Notes under the pieces: generated by a model
What the model was told of the DNA's origin: nothing
What the model saw: only the letters and a program-made list of their open reading frames with translations
Databases searched by the model: none
Shown: positions 35,260 to 45,690 of the stretch, in pieces
How positions within the stretch are numbered: position 1 is the stretch's first letter
How the letters are laid out: every line of letters begins with the position of its first letter
Assembly (NCBI GenBank): GCA_013407085.1
Contig: JACCGJ010010538.1
Coordinates: 62,001-126,000 of the forward strand
Length of the DNA: 64,000 bases
Direction: 5' to 3'
Source: Atriophallophorus winterbourni
Taxonomy: Eukaryota > Platyhelminthes > Trematoda > Plagiorchiida > Microphallidae
Position numbers and translations under genes: made by a program

Positions 35260-35275
35260 TATGCACACATTGAAC

Positions 35276-37485
35276 TCTCGATCCATATCTGTCAAATGAA
35301 ATAAGATCAATGGATACGTGCGTAAAAAGTTGACACTTCATCTGTTTTTATTTTCATCTACCGCTTGACACAAGCTCTAACTGTTATCAGCATCTGGTTG
35401 AGAAGCCTAACAGGGGTGTGTGGCAATGTTAATCAATTGAGCTCATGTGCATTTCAATATATTACCATTGGTTCATTTAGTCATTTGAAGTGATCTTCAT
35501 CGTATATACAGACGCGAATGACTGTTGTGCATTAAAGAAACTTATGAAGACCTCGTTGTTTGTGAACATTTAATTTCGTTTGAAATAAAGGGATTAATAT
35601 GGACTTTGCTAAATTAACTTGCAATCGTCTACTCTCTGGCCAAACTGGCTAAAGTTAAAATGTTCACAATTATTGGATATTTGTTTTACTGGACTAAGCG
35701 ATAATGTGGTAAATGTATTGAAAACGTACTGGATGTAGCGTACAGTACATCTCACTTAACACCTCAACCACAAATAGTTAGTAAGTTGGGGCTTTTTTCT
35801 CTAGTCTTTAACGTTCAATGGAATCAAAAGACAACCTTAGATTAATTCGAAATTTGGCTCTGCTTAGCGGTTTATTTACACAAAATGAAGCCCTATTTAC
35901 TATCGCGTTTATTCATATACTTTAAATACCTGCCCGATTTTGACACATCAACAATTTAAGTCATTTTATTTGTTGCACATTTGAATACTCTGAATCATAA
36001 AGTTCTTATTTGCTTCTGATTGTAACAGGAGATAGTGCGGCTTTAAGCCACGTGTCATTGTGCGTAGAATAAGGCCCCTTTGTATAAAGACAGCAAAAGA
36101 ATCAGGCCACCTGTAAATTCTTTTGTTTACCCAAACATATCCCAGTGATATTGACCATTTTACTGGTTGTACAACCCCCAGCCTAACCGTTCAATCTCTT
36201 GCCCCAAACTGTTAACAACCAGGTATATACAAAAACACAGCAGGTGGTTCCAAAAGATGTTCGGTTTCAAATTTGATGGTTGTAAGTTCTCGGATGACAT
36301 TTTGTAAGACCTAAAGCAATATTCGGGATGATTAATCAATTTGGTAATCGAAAGCGAGCAAAATTTGACGGAATTAAAAGTTATATTTTGATGTGTCGTT
36401 CATCTTACTATAGCGTTCAAACTGGACTGTGTGCTTCGCCCCTTCCTTATAAATTATATATTTTTCGCACATTAGAATGGGGTCCAAAAGAGTATTATAT
36501 TTTTCAAATGTCCTTAGGTTAATACGTTATGGCCGGTTTATAGTTTTAAGCCTAGTATTTACTCGCAACATACATTAGAATGGTCACAGCTTTTTAGTCA
36601 GACTAGTACAGAATGTTTTATAACAATATTAGTACTTAATAAGATGTAGTCTGTGCAATTACATCATTTAAAAATAGGCACATTGCGTAATTTGGACCCA
36701 TGTTTTTCGATAGATTGATAGCATTCATTGACATACTACAATTTTTCTTCGATATGTTTGCACGTTTGTTAAGTTTAGACAGGAATGCATCAGACTAATA
36801 ATTAACTAATCTTTTTTCTAATTTTTCGGATCCCTATCGTTTTCCCAATCGCAGTGGGAAGCGTGGGAATTATTTTGCAGCCGCCTAGAAATATGATTCA
36901 CATTTTCATTTATTCTGCTCAAGATATTCATTCCATCTCGCTTTCTGACTCTCGTGAGATGGAATAATCTCAAAGCGGTATGGAAATGGGTGTAACACAC
37001 AACAAGTCATTCCTTATTCGCATAATAAATTGTTCAATGATAAAATTATTGTTAAAAGTGACTACTTAATACATTTGCAAACGCGTCGGAAATGTGTTTA
37101 AGAAGACAGCAACCAGACGAGCGGGTATCGAATTCCGCTAGTTTGCACATTGTGAGTAAGGTGCTCAACCTATATCTCGAACAGACCTAATTGCGTAATG
37201 GTTTTCAACAACAGTTACTCAAAAAACTGAACCAGCTTAGCACCGTTACAAGTGAGTCAAATCTCAGAATACATAAGGCTACGAGCTGAAGAAAGTGAAT
37301 CTAAGAACCAGTTCTAATGGCAACAGCTACCAGGATAATAATAATAAGTATTAAGGACCGCAGTTTTTAAATTGCTTTATTTAACTATTAATAATTGTCA
37401 CCATGAATTCGAAACATTTTGGTGTAGATCAGTTACGCGCATTAGAAATAATCCGGCTGTTTTTTTATTTTATACATTTTAAGGT
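35276..37485. other. Intergenic, nothing recognised
   Basis: AT-rich stretch with no coding, RNA or repeat signal that I can support. Confidence 0.4.
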
Positions 37486-38155
37486 ATTTATTATATTATC
37501 CAAGGTAATTCAAGGTAATTCAAGGTTTTTAATGGTCTAGAAAGCAACAAGCTTACCAACAACCATAGGATGGTAAAAATTGAAATTTAAGTGTATAAAC
37601 AATATAAGAACATAGATTAAACAGTATATAAGTGTTTTGGAAACGAATAATGCAATAAAAATTCGTCTAATTTCGTTTTAAAGTCATGCAAGTTAGTGGC
37701 GTGAGCAACGGTTGAAGGTAAACTGTTCCAAGTAAAACAAACACGGACAGAGTAAAAATAACTTCTACAGTTCAGGCGGTACGACCAGCACATATTCATG
37801 GGTTCGATAATTCCTCGTATCCCTTCGCGTGAATAAATCCTGTAAGGGATGGTTCGGGGTATGGAATGTTTTGTAAAGTAAGATAAGGTCTCCTCTGATT
37901 CGTCGATAGGGAAAATCGAACAGATTCAGTTGAGCTATCCTTTTTTATATGGTTTGTTTCGGATGCTGAGAACTAGTTTCGTTGAGCGGTGATAGATTCG
38001 CTGCATAAGTTCCACATCCCTCTTGAGCCACGGAGACCATGACTGCACACCGTATTCCATGACTGGTCTCAAGTATGTATTCATGATCCTTGGGAATATC
38101 TTGAGCGAAAATTTCCCAAATACACGTTTGAGTAGATTTAGACACGTGTTGCTTT

Positions 38156-39568
38156 TTAAAAGGCACTGTTAGTTTGAAGTGATGTTTTTAAACTGGAGCA
38201 TATCCAGACACCCAAACCTTTTTCTTCACTGCAATTTTCAAGGACATGCGAACCTATGTGATATGTGAACTCTACTCGATTCCCCACATTCATGATCCTG
38301 CATTTGTTGAAGTTAAACGGCAGTTTGTTCTTCAACGACCAGCTGTGAAGCGTATCAAGATCCTTTTGTAATAGCAGACAGTCTTCTGGACTACGAATGC
38401 TGCGCCAAATCTTTATGTCGTCCGCAAATAACGAAATGTTACATCGAACAATTTCCGGTATTTCATTGACATAAACCAGAAAGAGGATCGGACCAAGGAC
38501 TGAGCCTTGGGGAACTCCGCTAGTTGCTGCAATTGGTTTGGATAATGCACCATCAACACGTACCTGGTTAGTGCGATTTGTTAGGTAGTCATTTAGCCAA
38601 TTCAGCAACTTTCCAGTGATACCAAGCCTTTCAAGCTTCTGCAGTAGTAGGGAATGGTCAACACGATCGAATGCTTTTGAAATATCTAAGTAGCACGCGT
38701 GTATTGCTTGTCCTTTATCTACCGATTTTGTCCAATCATCTAGCGTTACCAGTAAATTAGACAAACAGGAATAATTTCGCCTGAATCCATGCTGGTTCCT
38801 CGAAAGCAACTGATTATTCTCGAAATGTTTCATTAGATCGTCAACAATGAGTCGCTCAAGTAATTTTGAAACCACTGGTAACAGAGTAACGGGTCGGTAG
38901 TTGGAAACATCGGAGCGATTTCCACCTTTGTAAATTGGAGAAATTATTCCTCGTTTCCAATCTGTAGGAATCACTCCGCTTGCCAGTGTTTGCTCGAACA
39001 AGTAAGTGAGTGGTTTGTATAGCAAACTCGCAAATTGCTTCAATATTTTCGGGGTTATTCCGTCGGCCCCAGGAGACTTTCCGGTTTTAAGATTAAATAA
39101 ACCTTGGAGGACGCGTTTCTCAGTGACACTTATTTCACTTAGGGCAACCGTGTTTGAAAGTGTTGGATTTGGGCTGTTTATTGCATGTTCTATCGGGTTG
39201 AATACCGATGAATAAAACGTGGCTAAAGCATCAGCAGTTTCTGCTGCAGTTGTTGTTGGTCCAGCTGATGTGTTCACGGACGCTACTCCAGGTTTCACCT
39301 TAGCTTGATCGTTAACCATACGATATAGTATTTTGGGGTTTCGCTCCATCATGCTTGATATCACTTCTTGGAAGCACAACTTGTCTTGGATGACAAATTT
39401 GTTTACTTTGTTCCGCAGTAAACGGAATGTTTCCCAGGTCTCGGATGATGGGTTTTGCCGATGGTGTCGCCAAGCAATGTTTCGTACCGTTAACCACTTA
39501 CGAGTTCGGCTTCTTAATTTCAATTCAAAGTTTTTTCTTGAGTTCCTGAGGACAAATTCGGAGCTCAC
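38156..39568 (-). CDS. Reverse transcriptase of CR1-like LINE (family E)
   Basis: A 470-residue open frame. RT motifs in order: KSPGADGITPKILKQF, WKRGIISPIYKGGNRSDVSN, YRPVTLLPVVSKLLERL, QHGFRRNYSCLSNLL, DISKAFDRVDHSLLLQKLE (motif A), SGVPQGSVLGPILFLVYVNE (motif B) and SLFADDIKIW (motif C, FADD at 38418-38429). All catalytic aspartates are present. The frame ends early at a shift near 38160; the true C-terminal domain (RIMNTYLRPVMEYGVQSWSP, then WNSLP) follows in another frame. It encodes the polymerase for target-primed reverse transcription, now in a defective element. Confidence 0.9.
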   Translation of the reverse strand: MSSEFVLRNSRKNFELKLRSRTRKWLTVRNIAWRHHRQNPSSETWETFRLLRNKVNKFVIQDKLCFQEVISSMMERNPKILYRMVNDQAKVKPGVASVNTSAGPTTTAAETADALATFYSSVFNPIEHAINSPNPTLSNTVALSEISVTEKRVLQGLFNLKTGKSPGADGITPKILKQFASLLYKPLTYLFEQTLASGVIPTDWKRGIISPIYKGGNRSDVSNYRPVTLLPVVSKLLERLIVDDLMKHFENNQLLSRNQHGFRRNYSCLSNLLVTLDDWTKSVDKGQAIHACYLDISKAFDRVDHSLLLQKLERLGITGKLLNWLNDYLTNRTNQVRVDGALSKPIAATSGVPQGSVLGPILFLVYVNEIPEIVRCNISLFADDIKIWRSIRSPEDCLLLQKDLDTLHSWSLKNKLPFNFNKCRIMNVGNRVEFTYHIGSHVLENCSEEKGLGVWICSSLKTSLQTNSAF

Positions 39569-39593
39569 TTGATTGAACTTTTGAGATTAGATA

Positions 39594-39965
39594 TTAGCCA
39601 TATCCAAAACTCATGTACGTTGCTGGTTTCCGGTTGGCAGTTAAACAGTCTTTGCCGTTAGCTAGTCGGATTGAGCACCAGAGTGTATCAAGTAGCACGA
39701 TATCTGGATCCGTAATCTTACGACACAGAAGGTTTTGGCTATAATACAAAGCTACTCCTCCTCCTCTGGTTTCACGGTCATGACGAATAAGTGATATTCC
39801 TGGTAATTCTAGTTCACTATTTGTTTGCTGAGTCTGCAGCCACGTTTCCGTTACGGCGATGATGTCTGGTGAACATCTCAGAAAAACTGCACGCAGTTCA
39901 CCGATTTTGTTTCTGAGACATTGTGCGTTGGTGTAGATGCATTTCATAGTTGTTTTTCTCAACAA
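39594..39965 (-). pseudogene. Apurinic-type endonuclease fragment of family E LINE
   Basis: The minus strand encodes YTNAQCLRNKIGELRAVFLR, DIIAVTETWLQ and RGGGVALYYSQNL. This is the N-terminal half of the APE-like endonuclease of CR1-clade LINEs, including the catalytic-region TETW. The frame then runs into unrelated residues and stops, and the second half (D-x-N and S-D-H motifs) is deleted. Confidence 0.85.
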
Positions 39966-39970
39966 GGATG

Positions 39971-40490
39971 GGGTGTGGGGAAGAAGGCTAGCGGAGTGCA
40001 GAATATATGTTAGGCCGACTCCTCCAGAGCCGAAACATGTTTTTACAGAGCCTATATATCGTTTATCACCAATGAAAGGATATCAATTTATTTCGCTTGA
40101 CCCTTTGTAGAAAAGCGTGGCGTAATCAATAATCGGACCACTAGCGTATATTTATCTGGCAGATTCATGTCATTGACATTTAGATGAATAAAATTATTGC
40201 TGATAAGAAAAATCTTGTGTAAGCATTTTCTTCTTTGACTTAAATAAATAAATCGCTCGAACGTCTTACGGTAGCCGAGGAAATAAGTCTTCATACTATT
40301 AGAAAATGGGTTGTGTTTTCCAATTTGAAGTAATCATGTGTTATAGCTGTGCTTAAATGTGTGCTAAATTCGGGCCAATGGCTTACATCGTGTGAAGAAA
40401 AATGTAGATTTTCAAAGGTTTGTCTACTTGTTAGTAGTCACAAAAGCATAAATCGAAAGCAAGTTGTTCAATTACATTTGCCCACACACA
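39971..40490. other. Intergenic, nothing recognised
   Basis: No LINE ORF1 or promoter is recognisable upstream of the endonuclease fragment. Confidence 0.4.
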
Positions 40491-40494
40491 TTTA

Positions 40495-40740
40495 GACGTG
40501 GTAAAAGCCAAAACCATGAACAAAACAGCTCATTTGTATGCATTTCTATCACACACACCTTTTGTTTGCCTGTTTCGTGTTATCAGCATTCATCCGGATT
40601 GAATGCAATTGAAGCAGTTGAAGAATGGTAAACAAGTTACGTTTGTGTGCCATTGTTGGATAAGGTTAGTACGACCAACCTGTTCATTCACATGAACCCA
40701 CACACATGTAGATGGCTTGAAACATAGGACTATGAACTTA
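40495..40740 (-). repeat. Family A short repeat, decayed copy
   Basis: The minus strand carries ACATGTGTGTGGGTTCATGT, GTTGGTCGTACTAACC, TTATCCAACAATGGCAC, GTTTACCATTCTTC, then a scrambled hammerhead region (GCTGATAACACGAAACAGG) and GTGTGTGATAGAAATGCATA. The order agrees with family A, but the core is broken. Confidence 0.55.
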
Positions 40741-41128
40741 TATTGTATTATGAATGCTGGAAATAAATTAAATAGATTTTCATCTTGTATTCTCGGTTCA
40801 TCTATGATGTAGTGACTAACGGCTCTTCTGAATGACATTTTGATGCAACTGCGTTTGTAGATATTCGGGTGCTTGCTTTAAACTTCAGTATTTGATTTGT
40901 TGTATACACAGTGAACGAACTATCGATTAATCATCAATCACGATTGATCGTAAGTTCATATTGTGATTATCGTTCACTGCACAAACTTTGTGTTATTCAT
41001 TGCATTCGGTCAATACACGAGTTCAAGTTCGGTTGTGTTTTCTGACTGACGGCTGGGCCAGTGCAACTTCCGACAGTTATAAAAATTGGCGACGGGGTGC
41101 GAAACAATTTTTTTAAATTATCAAAAGG

Positions 41129-41250
41129 ATGTCAGTGCCAATGGAATTCGTACAAGAATTGCTTAATCAACAGAAGCAGATGTTTGAAGAGTTAATACAA
41201 CGAATGGCATTCAGACAATCAACAGTCCATGTTCGGGACAATCAAGTGTG
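41129..41250 (+). pseudogene. Gag N-terminal remnant of the Gypsy-type element
   Basis: The ATG at 41129 starts a short frame rich in glutamine (FVQELLNQQKQMFEELIQRM) like the N terminus of Gypsy Gag. It stops after about 40 residues. Confidence 0.6.
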
Positions 41251-41593
41251 AGTTTACTGCAAAGATTATCAGTACCTCTGAATCCCCTACAAGAATGATT
41301 AAACATTCAGCTGAAGTTCATAGAGAAAGTTGCAGTTCATCAAATAAACAGTTCAAGTTTAGGAGAATCAGTCGCAAATTCAGCGAGAAACTTCAAAGAA
41401 GTTCAGTCTCATTCAGATAATGGAGTAACAATTGGTGCATTGAAGTCGAAAATTCACACAGAAAATGCTTCCACAAAACATGAGCTGCACTCTCCTGGAA
41501 ATTATGAGTTTCACGAAAAAGTTGTTTCAAATTTGGAATCCGACCCCGACATGAAGTTAAAAATAGCCGATAACGAATTTCAAATAATGAAGT

Positions 41594-42115
41594 ATGTCAA
41601 ACATGAATATCAAATTAGAGAACAACGTATTCTGCCTCCAGTTTCAGACGGAATTGCTATTTGATCTTGCAGAAGTATCAGGTAAAAAATTTCAGGCACC
41701 AGAACACAACAAAACAATCCCCGACGTGCATTCTGGCATAGTGGAATGCGGCAATCTGAACAATTTTGCAGATACAAGCAACAAAGATGCCAGAATTGTG
41801 AAATTGTTGGTCATACAGAGAAAAAGTTTGCATTTTCAAATTGGCACAAATTGTTGCCGAAGAGAGTACTGTCAACAACTACAAGGTAGCGAACAAATGT
41901 GGACACGCCAGGCAAATCATCTCAGACAACGATATGGAAATTTAAGGTACACAATTGGCATTCCACGAGAAGCTCGACCAAACAGACTAAAATTCCATCC
42001 AGCAACGCGCTACCTAAAGCCCTCAGTTTATAAAACCAGAATTCGGCGAAACAATACCAGCTTAGCTATCGTCCCATGTGATAATTATTTTTCAAAAATG
42101 GGAGGTGTTGTATAG
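41594..42115 (+). pseudogene. Pol C-terminal remnant of the Gypsy-type element
   Basis: A 173-residue frame ending against the polypurine tract. GSEQMWTRQANHLRQRY corresponds to the W-x-R-H-x-N-Q-L-R segment after integrase in Gypsy Pol, and RPNRLKFHPATRYLKPS is the tail. No catalytic integrase residues are seen, so the first part is decayed or rearranged. Confidence 0.6.
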
Positions 42116-42171
42116 ACAGTTGTGTTTTCTGACTGACGGCGGGGCCAGTGCAACTCCCCACAGTTATAACA

Positions 42172-43010
42172 GTGTGTGAGATTTCTCGGTAGACGCAGTT
42201 TCCCATGTTTCCTTCACATTTCGTTCCACTTTAACCTCCACAAATGCTAAACAACCGTCAACTTCAGTTTCCTTGTTAAATTAAATTCTATTAAATACCC
42301 AATTGACAGTCGATGTGAGCAAACCAGTTCTCTACTTTTCCTAATCACAAACGCGCCGTCCACGTAGCGGATACATATTTTTGGGCGAATAATTGGTAGA
42401 GCGATTCGTTCTAAACGTTGCATATCTGCTTCAGCATCTAGGTTTGAAATCGGTGATTCCATTCGCGTTCTTTGGATTTGTTCATTTATCGTTCCATTGA
42501 ACTTAAATTGCGTTTGAAAACACAACTCGATTAGATATATCAAACCCTCGCTTGTCAATGGATTTCAATTGTGGCCAGTTTCTTTTTCACTGAACAAAGA
42601 TGATGCGGTCTGCTTTGTGAGTGTGTTGTCGATCGAGGTGAATATTACCGTTACCTCAAAAGAAACCACTACTTCGTCATATTTGAAACACACGACCACA
42701 TTCTTGTTGGACAGAATTGAAAGGCAGTCATCATGTGGTGTTAATGTCCCTTGTTAACGAACTCAGTCGTGTGGTGCGGGATGAAGGGGCTTGCAAAAAT
42801 AAATATTATTGTACGCACATTTTTAATTTCATTAAGCTCCTGTAGAGTTAGTGTTGCAAATGTTAAACTATGGTTGAATTGCTCCTATCCGAAATGTCAT
42901 CGGACAGAGCATTATGAATTGTAATGGGCTTTCTTCGATCGTTGAAAACAATGGCTATACGTATCAAGCGCATGATGATAATCTACAGAACTCAGAACTG
43001 AGAACTCAGA
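42172..43010. other. Decayed sequence between transposons
   Basis: The minus strand at 42247-42558 has a faint GIY-YIG/Penelope-RT-like look (IRPKICIRYVDGAFVI resembles a Penelope RT YVDD region). I could not confirm more motifs around it. Confidence 0.35.
42330..42460 (-). mobile_element. Possible Penelope-like RT motif C fragment
   Basis: The minus strand reads ERIALPIIRPKICIRYVDGA followed by FVI. In Penelope-like RTs the sequence W-x-R-Y-V-D-D-T-F is the catalytic motif C; here YVDGAF has lost one aspartate. The preceding MESPISNLDAEADMQRLE resembles the G-S-P-[IL]-S-x-x-L-A motif of the same domain. Short but convincing spacing. Confidence 0.6.
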
Positions 43011-43014
43011 AAGT

Positions 43015-43790
43015 TTATGGTATAAAAAGCAGTAAGCTTAACATTAACCATAGTATGAAGAGGTAAATGAAATAAAAATATAAAATCTCTCAGAAATCTC
43101 TCAATAGAGACAGTCACGTACCGCATGGTTCGCCATATAACCATCCAGTTTAGAAGCGAAAACCACATTAGATTCCGAGTTTGTGAATTCTTCAGGCAAA
43201 ATGTTTCAAGTGATACAAATTCTTACCGAGAAAAAATTACGACGAATATCTAATCGAGAATGCGGAATGCCTAAAGACTCTGAATGTTTTCGTATTAGAG
43301 TAAGGTTGTTTGGCTTTAGCTAGTGTTCAAGGGGATGGTTTTCAGTGTGCAAGATTTTTAATGCCAACAGGAAGTCATTCCGAATCTGTCGTTGGGTAAA
43401 ATCGAGTAGATTTAGTTTTAACATTCGCTCTTTGAAAGTGAAATTTCTGTAACGGGAGACCAACTTTTTCGCACGATGTCAAGTAATTCAATATCCTTCA
43501 TCAGTTATGGTGCCCAGGATTGGATGGAATATTCCATAACAGGAAGTACAATTAACCGGGGTAAGGGATCAGGAGTGAAAATCCTTTTTAGAAGACTCAA
43601 GATACGGCAGGCTTTATTGCACACTATCCGGCAATTGAATCATGAGATCCAATGGCATCGGCAATGTATAACCTTTGCTTCAAATCATGTTGCGTTGATT
43701 CCGAAGCTGATACTACATCAGGGGACACCAAGGAATATTAAACTACGTGAAGTAGACTGGTCTCAACAATTAGATTGACCTTTTCTTTCC
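43015..43790 (-). mobile_element. CR1-like LINE, 3' part
   Basis: The plus strand matches the plan of the 3' ends at 37.5 and 52.0 kb: TTAACATTAACCATAGTATG, then a block that on the minus strand reads RNFFSVRICITW and an LPEE relic (conserved W-N-x-L-P), then the EYSIPSW-like segment near 43520. The 5' part is missing and frames are broken. Confidence 0.65.
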
Positions 43791-43799
43791 CAACAGGGC

Positions 43800-44135
43800 A
43801 TGTCGGTATGGACTCGGCGGGTCTACGTGTGGGAAGCTGTTATGCCGAGTTAAGCGTGTCATCGAAGTAGATACTAAAGCTTTCAAGCCCATGTGTGTAC
43901 AGCGCTTAGTTCATTCCTTGAGCTCATGTGCTTGTCTTGGTGAACAAAGTTAATTTGTCGACTCCGGTACATTTGTGCAGATTACACTGAGAGCGATATC
44001 GGTCTTAGTTGAATGAGCGGTAGCGTTGCGTTTTTGGGTTCGTCGGATATGGCAACTAGACGGTGGGTGGCTCTGACCAAAGTGTTCACCAGATTATCAG
44101 ATGAGGACCACGGTAAGCAGGGTTAACTAGGTCCA
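43800..44135. other. Intergenic, nothing recognised
   Basis: A 340-base stretch between the CR1-like fragment and the minus-strand exon candidate. No repeat or gene signal seen. Confidence 0.4.
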
Positions 44136-44141
44136 TCTTTA
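44136..44141 (-). terminator. polyA signal candidate
   Basis: TTTATT on the plus strand is AATAAA on the minus strand, about 30 bases past the stop of the minus-strand exon candidate. Confidence 0.4.
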
Positions 44142-44172
44142 TTACACCCGGATAAGCAGTCACCACACTCAG

Positions 44173-44390
44173 TTAAGGGAGCAGTTCTGGCGTATTTTTA
44201 TCGTCCTTTTTGCCTCCTTGAGCAGCATTTATTTCGGGTTGAATTGCATTGGCAATTGTATCTACCAAGAGCGGTTTAAATGCTTCCTCAAGTTTTCGAT
44301 AACAATTTTTCAAAACCTCTATTCGAGGTTCCAGCTTTGCCTCATGGGGAGGATTTGTGGGTCTATCGATAGGCTGTTTACTACGACATG
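44173..44390 (-). CDS. Possible last exon of an unknown gene
   Basis: The minus strand is open for about 70 residues with protein-like composition: PPHEAKLEPRIEVLKNCYRK, LEEAFKPLLVDTIANAIQPE, INAAQGGKKDDKNTPELLP and TAA stop. An AATAAA (plus 44136-44141) lies about 30 bases past the stop. Possible splice acceptors upstream are weak (GTAGTAAACAG near 44372). I do not recognise the family. It could be a terminal exon or a processed fragment. No other exon was found. Confidence 0.38.
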
Positions 44391-44406
44391 CATACATATG
44401 TAGCAA

Positions 44407-45690
44407 AAGCCAGGGAACTCAATTTTGTTAGTAAAGAATAACACTTCCTGTGTTAGCGCATTTATCACATTTGGTATGTACTTTAGCTAAACAGCCAAAA
44501 TATTTAACTACGTGAGATCAAGCCCTTACCCCTTTGTTGCACATTTGACACGAATCACGTGCTGCCTTCTTTGTATGGAGCATCGAGTCATCCTTCGTGT
44601 CATTGTTGCAATCCAGTGAGGGATCAGTCCAGTGCACTCAGCGATGCAGTTGTTTGTCGGTCGATAGCTAACAGTGGAGTGAATGCGTTGGCGCGGAGTG
44701 ACGCGATCAAACCGATAAAAAGCGAACGAGTTTGAATAAACGTGATGCGGTTCAACAAGTTTTGATCTGACAGAGTTGAAAAAACTATCAGTCGATTCAA
44801 CATGATGTGATGTTCTCAACTGTATTCGAACAGGAACTAAATTCTCAATCCCCAAGTGTATTGCACGCTTGTTAAGTTTGGGTTAAAATTTAAATAAATG
44901 AATTTTCAAGGATTCACCTAGCTCAAAGTTGAAACGGGTATATTCCAAACGACCGAAATGATACAAGTTCAATGGTATGTGAACCGTCCAGCTAAGACAA
45001 AGGACTGAGGAAATACATTCAATAGTATGAGGGCACAAAATTATGCTTTCACACAGCACGCACACAGTCCCATTCGATCTTAACAATGTCTCAAGCATCA
45101 CTCACCCGATATGCATTATTCGGGCGATTAACGTCTTTTGTCTTTTTTACACTACGATTAAAATGATCGGTTCAGATCTAATTTTCCAAAGTCTTCATTT
45201 CTTTAATGTCATGTTTAAAATCGTTTGTCCGACGGTAGCGTGCGCAGCAGAAGACAGCAGCGACGGCTCTTAACCGGGTGGAAAATGAGGCTTTAAATTT
45301 ATGCCTACATTGTGAGATTTCGAGTGCTAATTCTTACTCTGTCTTAGGTTCCTTGTCAATCGCCCTTAGCTATCTTCTGCAAACTACTTTGTATGGTCTA
45401 TCCGATGCTTGACTGTCATTTCATACACGATAACTCAAAGTACACATGAAGTAACTAGCGTTCGCAATAACGAAAGCGTGCTACGTATTCCAGTTTTAGA
45501 AATGAATTCGAGAGATGTTCAACATGCGATGAACGCAACATGAAAGAAAAGCATTCAGCTTTTCGTCTCCCACGTTCTAATTTTCAGTATTATAAATTAG
45601 GGAATTTAGTATGCACGCGTTACATAACTTTCACGAGCGCTATTACCGTTTTATCTATATATGTATCAATTCTGAAATATTGTGGCACCA
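44407..45690. other. Intergenic, nothing recognised
   Basis: No repeat, RNA or coding support seen on either strand. Confidence 0.4.

Larger units (their letters stand above)
34905..35275. repeat. Head-to-head inverted pair of family B repeats (B2, B3)
   Basis: Left arm (34905-35118, minus orientation) runs from ACTGTTACATAGGGTTCGTA to GGTTCAGTGAGCCTTGAAAC. Right arm (about 35119-35275, plus) runs from GAACCCTATGTAACCGTGGC through GTTTACCACTTTACCACTG and TTTCAAGGCTCACTGAAGC into a hammerhead. The arms share the whole repeat body, so the transcript could fold into a long hairpin. Confidence 0.75.
37490..39970 (-). mobile_element. CR1-like LINE, family E, longest copy
   Basis: A minus-strand element of about 2.5 kb: endonuclease start (about 39965-39600), RT (39568-38156), C-terminal region in other frames (to 37617) and a 3' end at 37500-37530 with a tandem GGTAATTCAA unit. 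The endonuclease keeps only its first half, so an internal deletion joins it to the RT linker. Shorter copies of the same family lie at 49885-50590 and 63453-63605. Confidence 0.88.
40898..42171 (+). mobile_element. Gypsy-type LTR retrotransposon, internally deleted
   Basis: A 5' LTR (40898-41084) begins TGTTGTATACACAG and ends near CAGTTATAAAA. A 3' LTR (42106-42171) begins TGTTGTATAGACAG and ends CAGTTATAACA, with its middle deleted. A purine tract AAAAATGGGAGG abuts the 3' LTR. After the 5' LTR is a likely primer site TTGGCGACGGGGTGCG, then a gag start (MSVPMEFVQELLNQQKQMFE). Before the 3' LTR a frame contains GSEQMWTRQANHLRQRY, typical of the region after Gypsy integrase. Protease, RT, RNase H and integrase are gone. 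No clear target duplication is seen. Confidence 0.82.
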
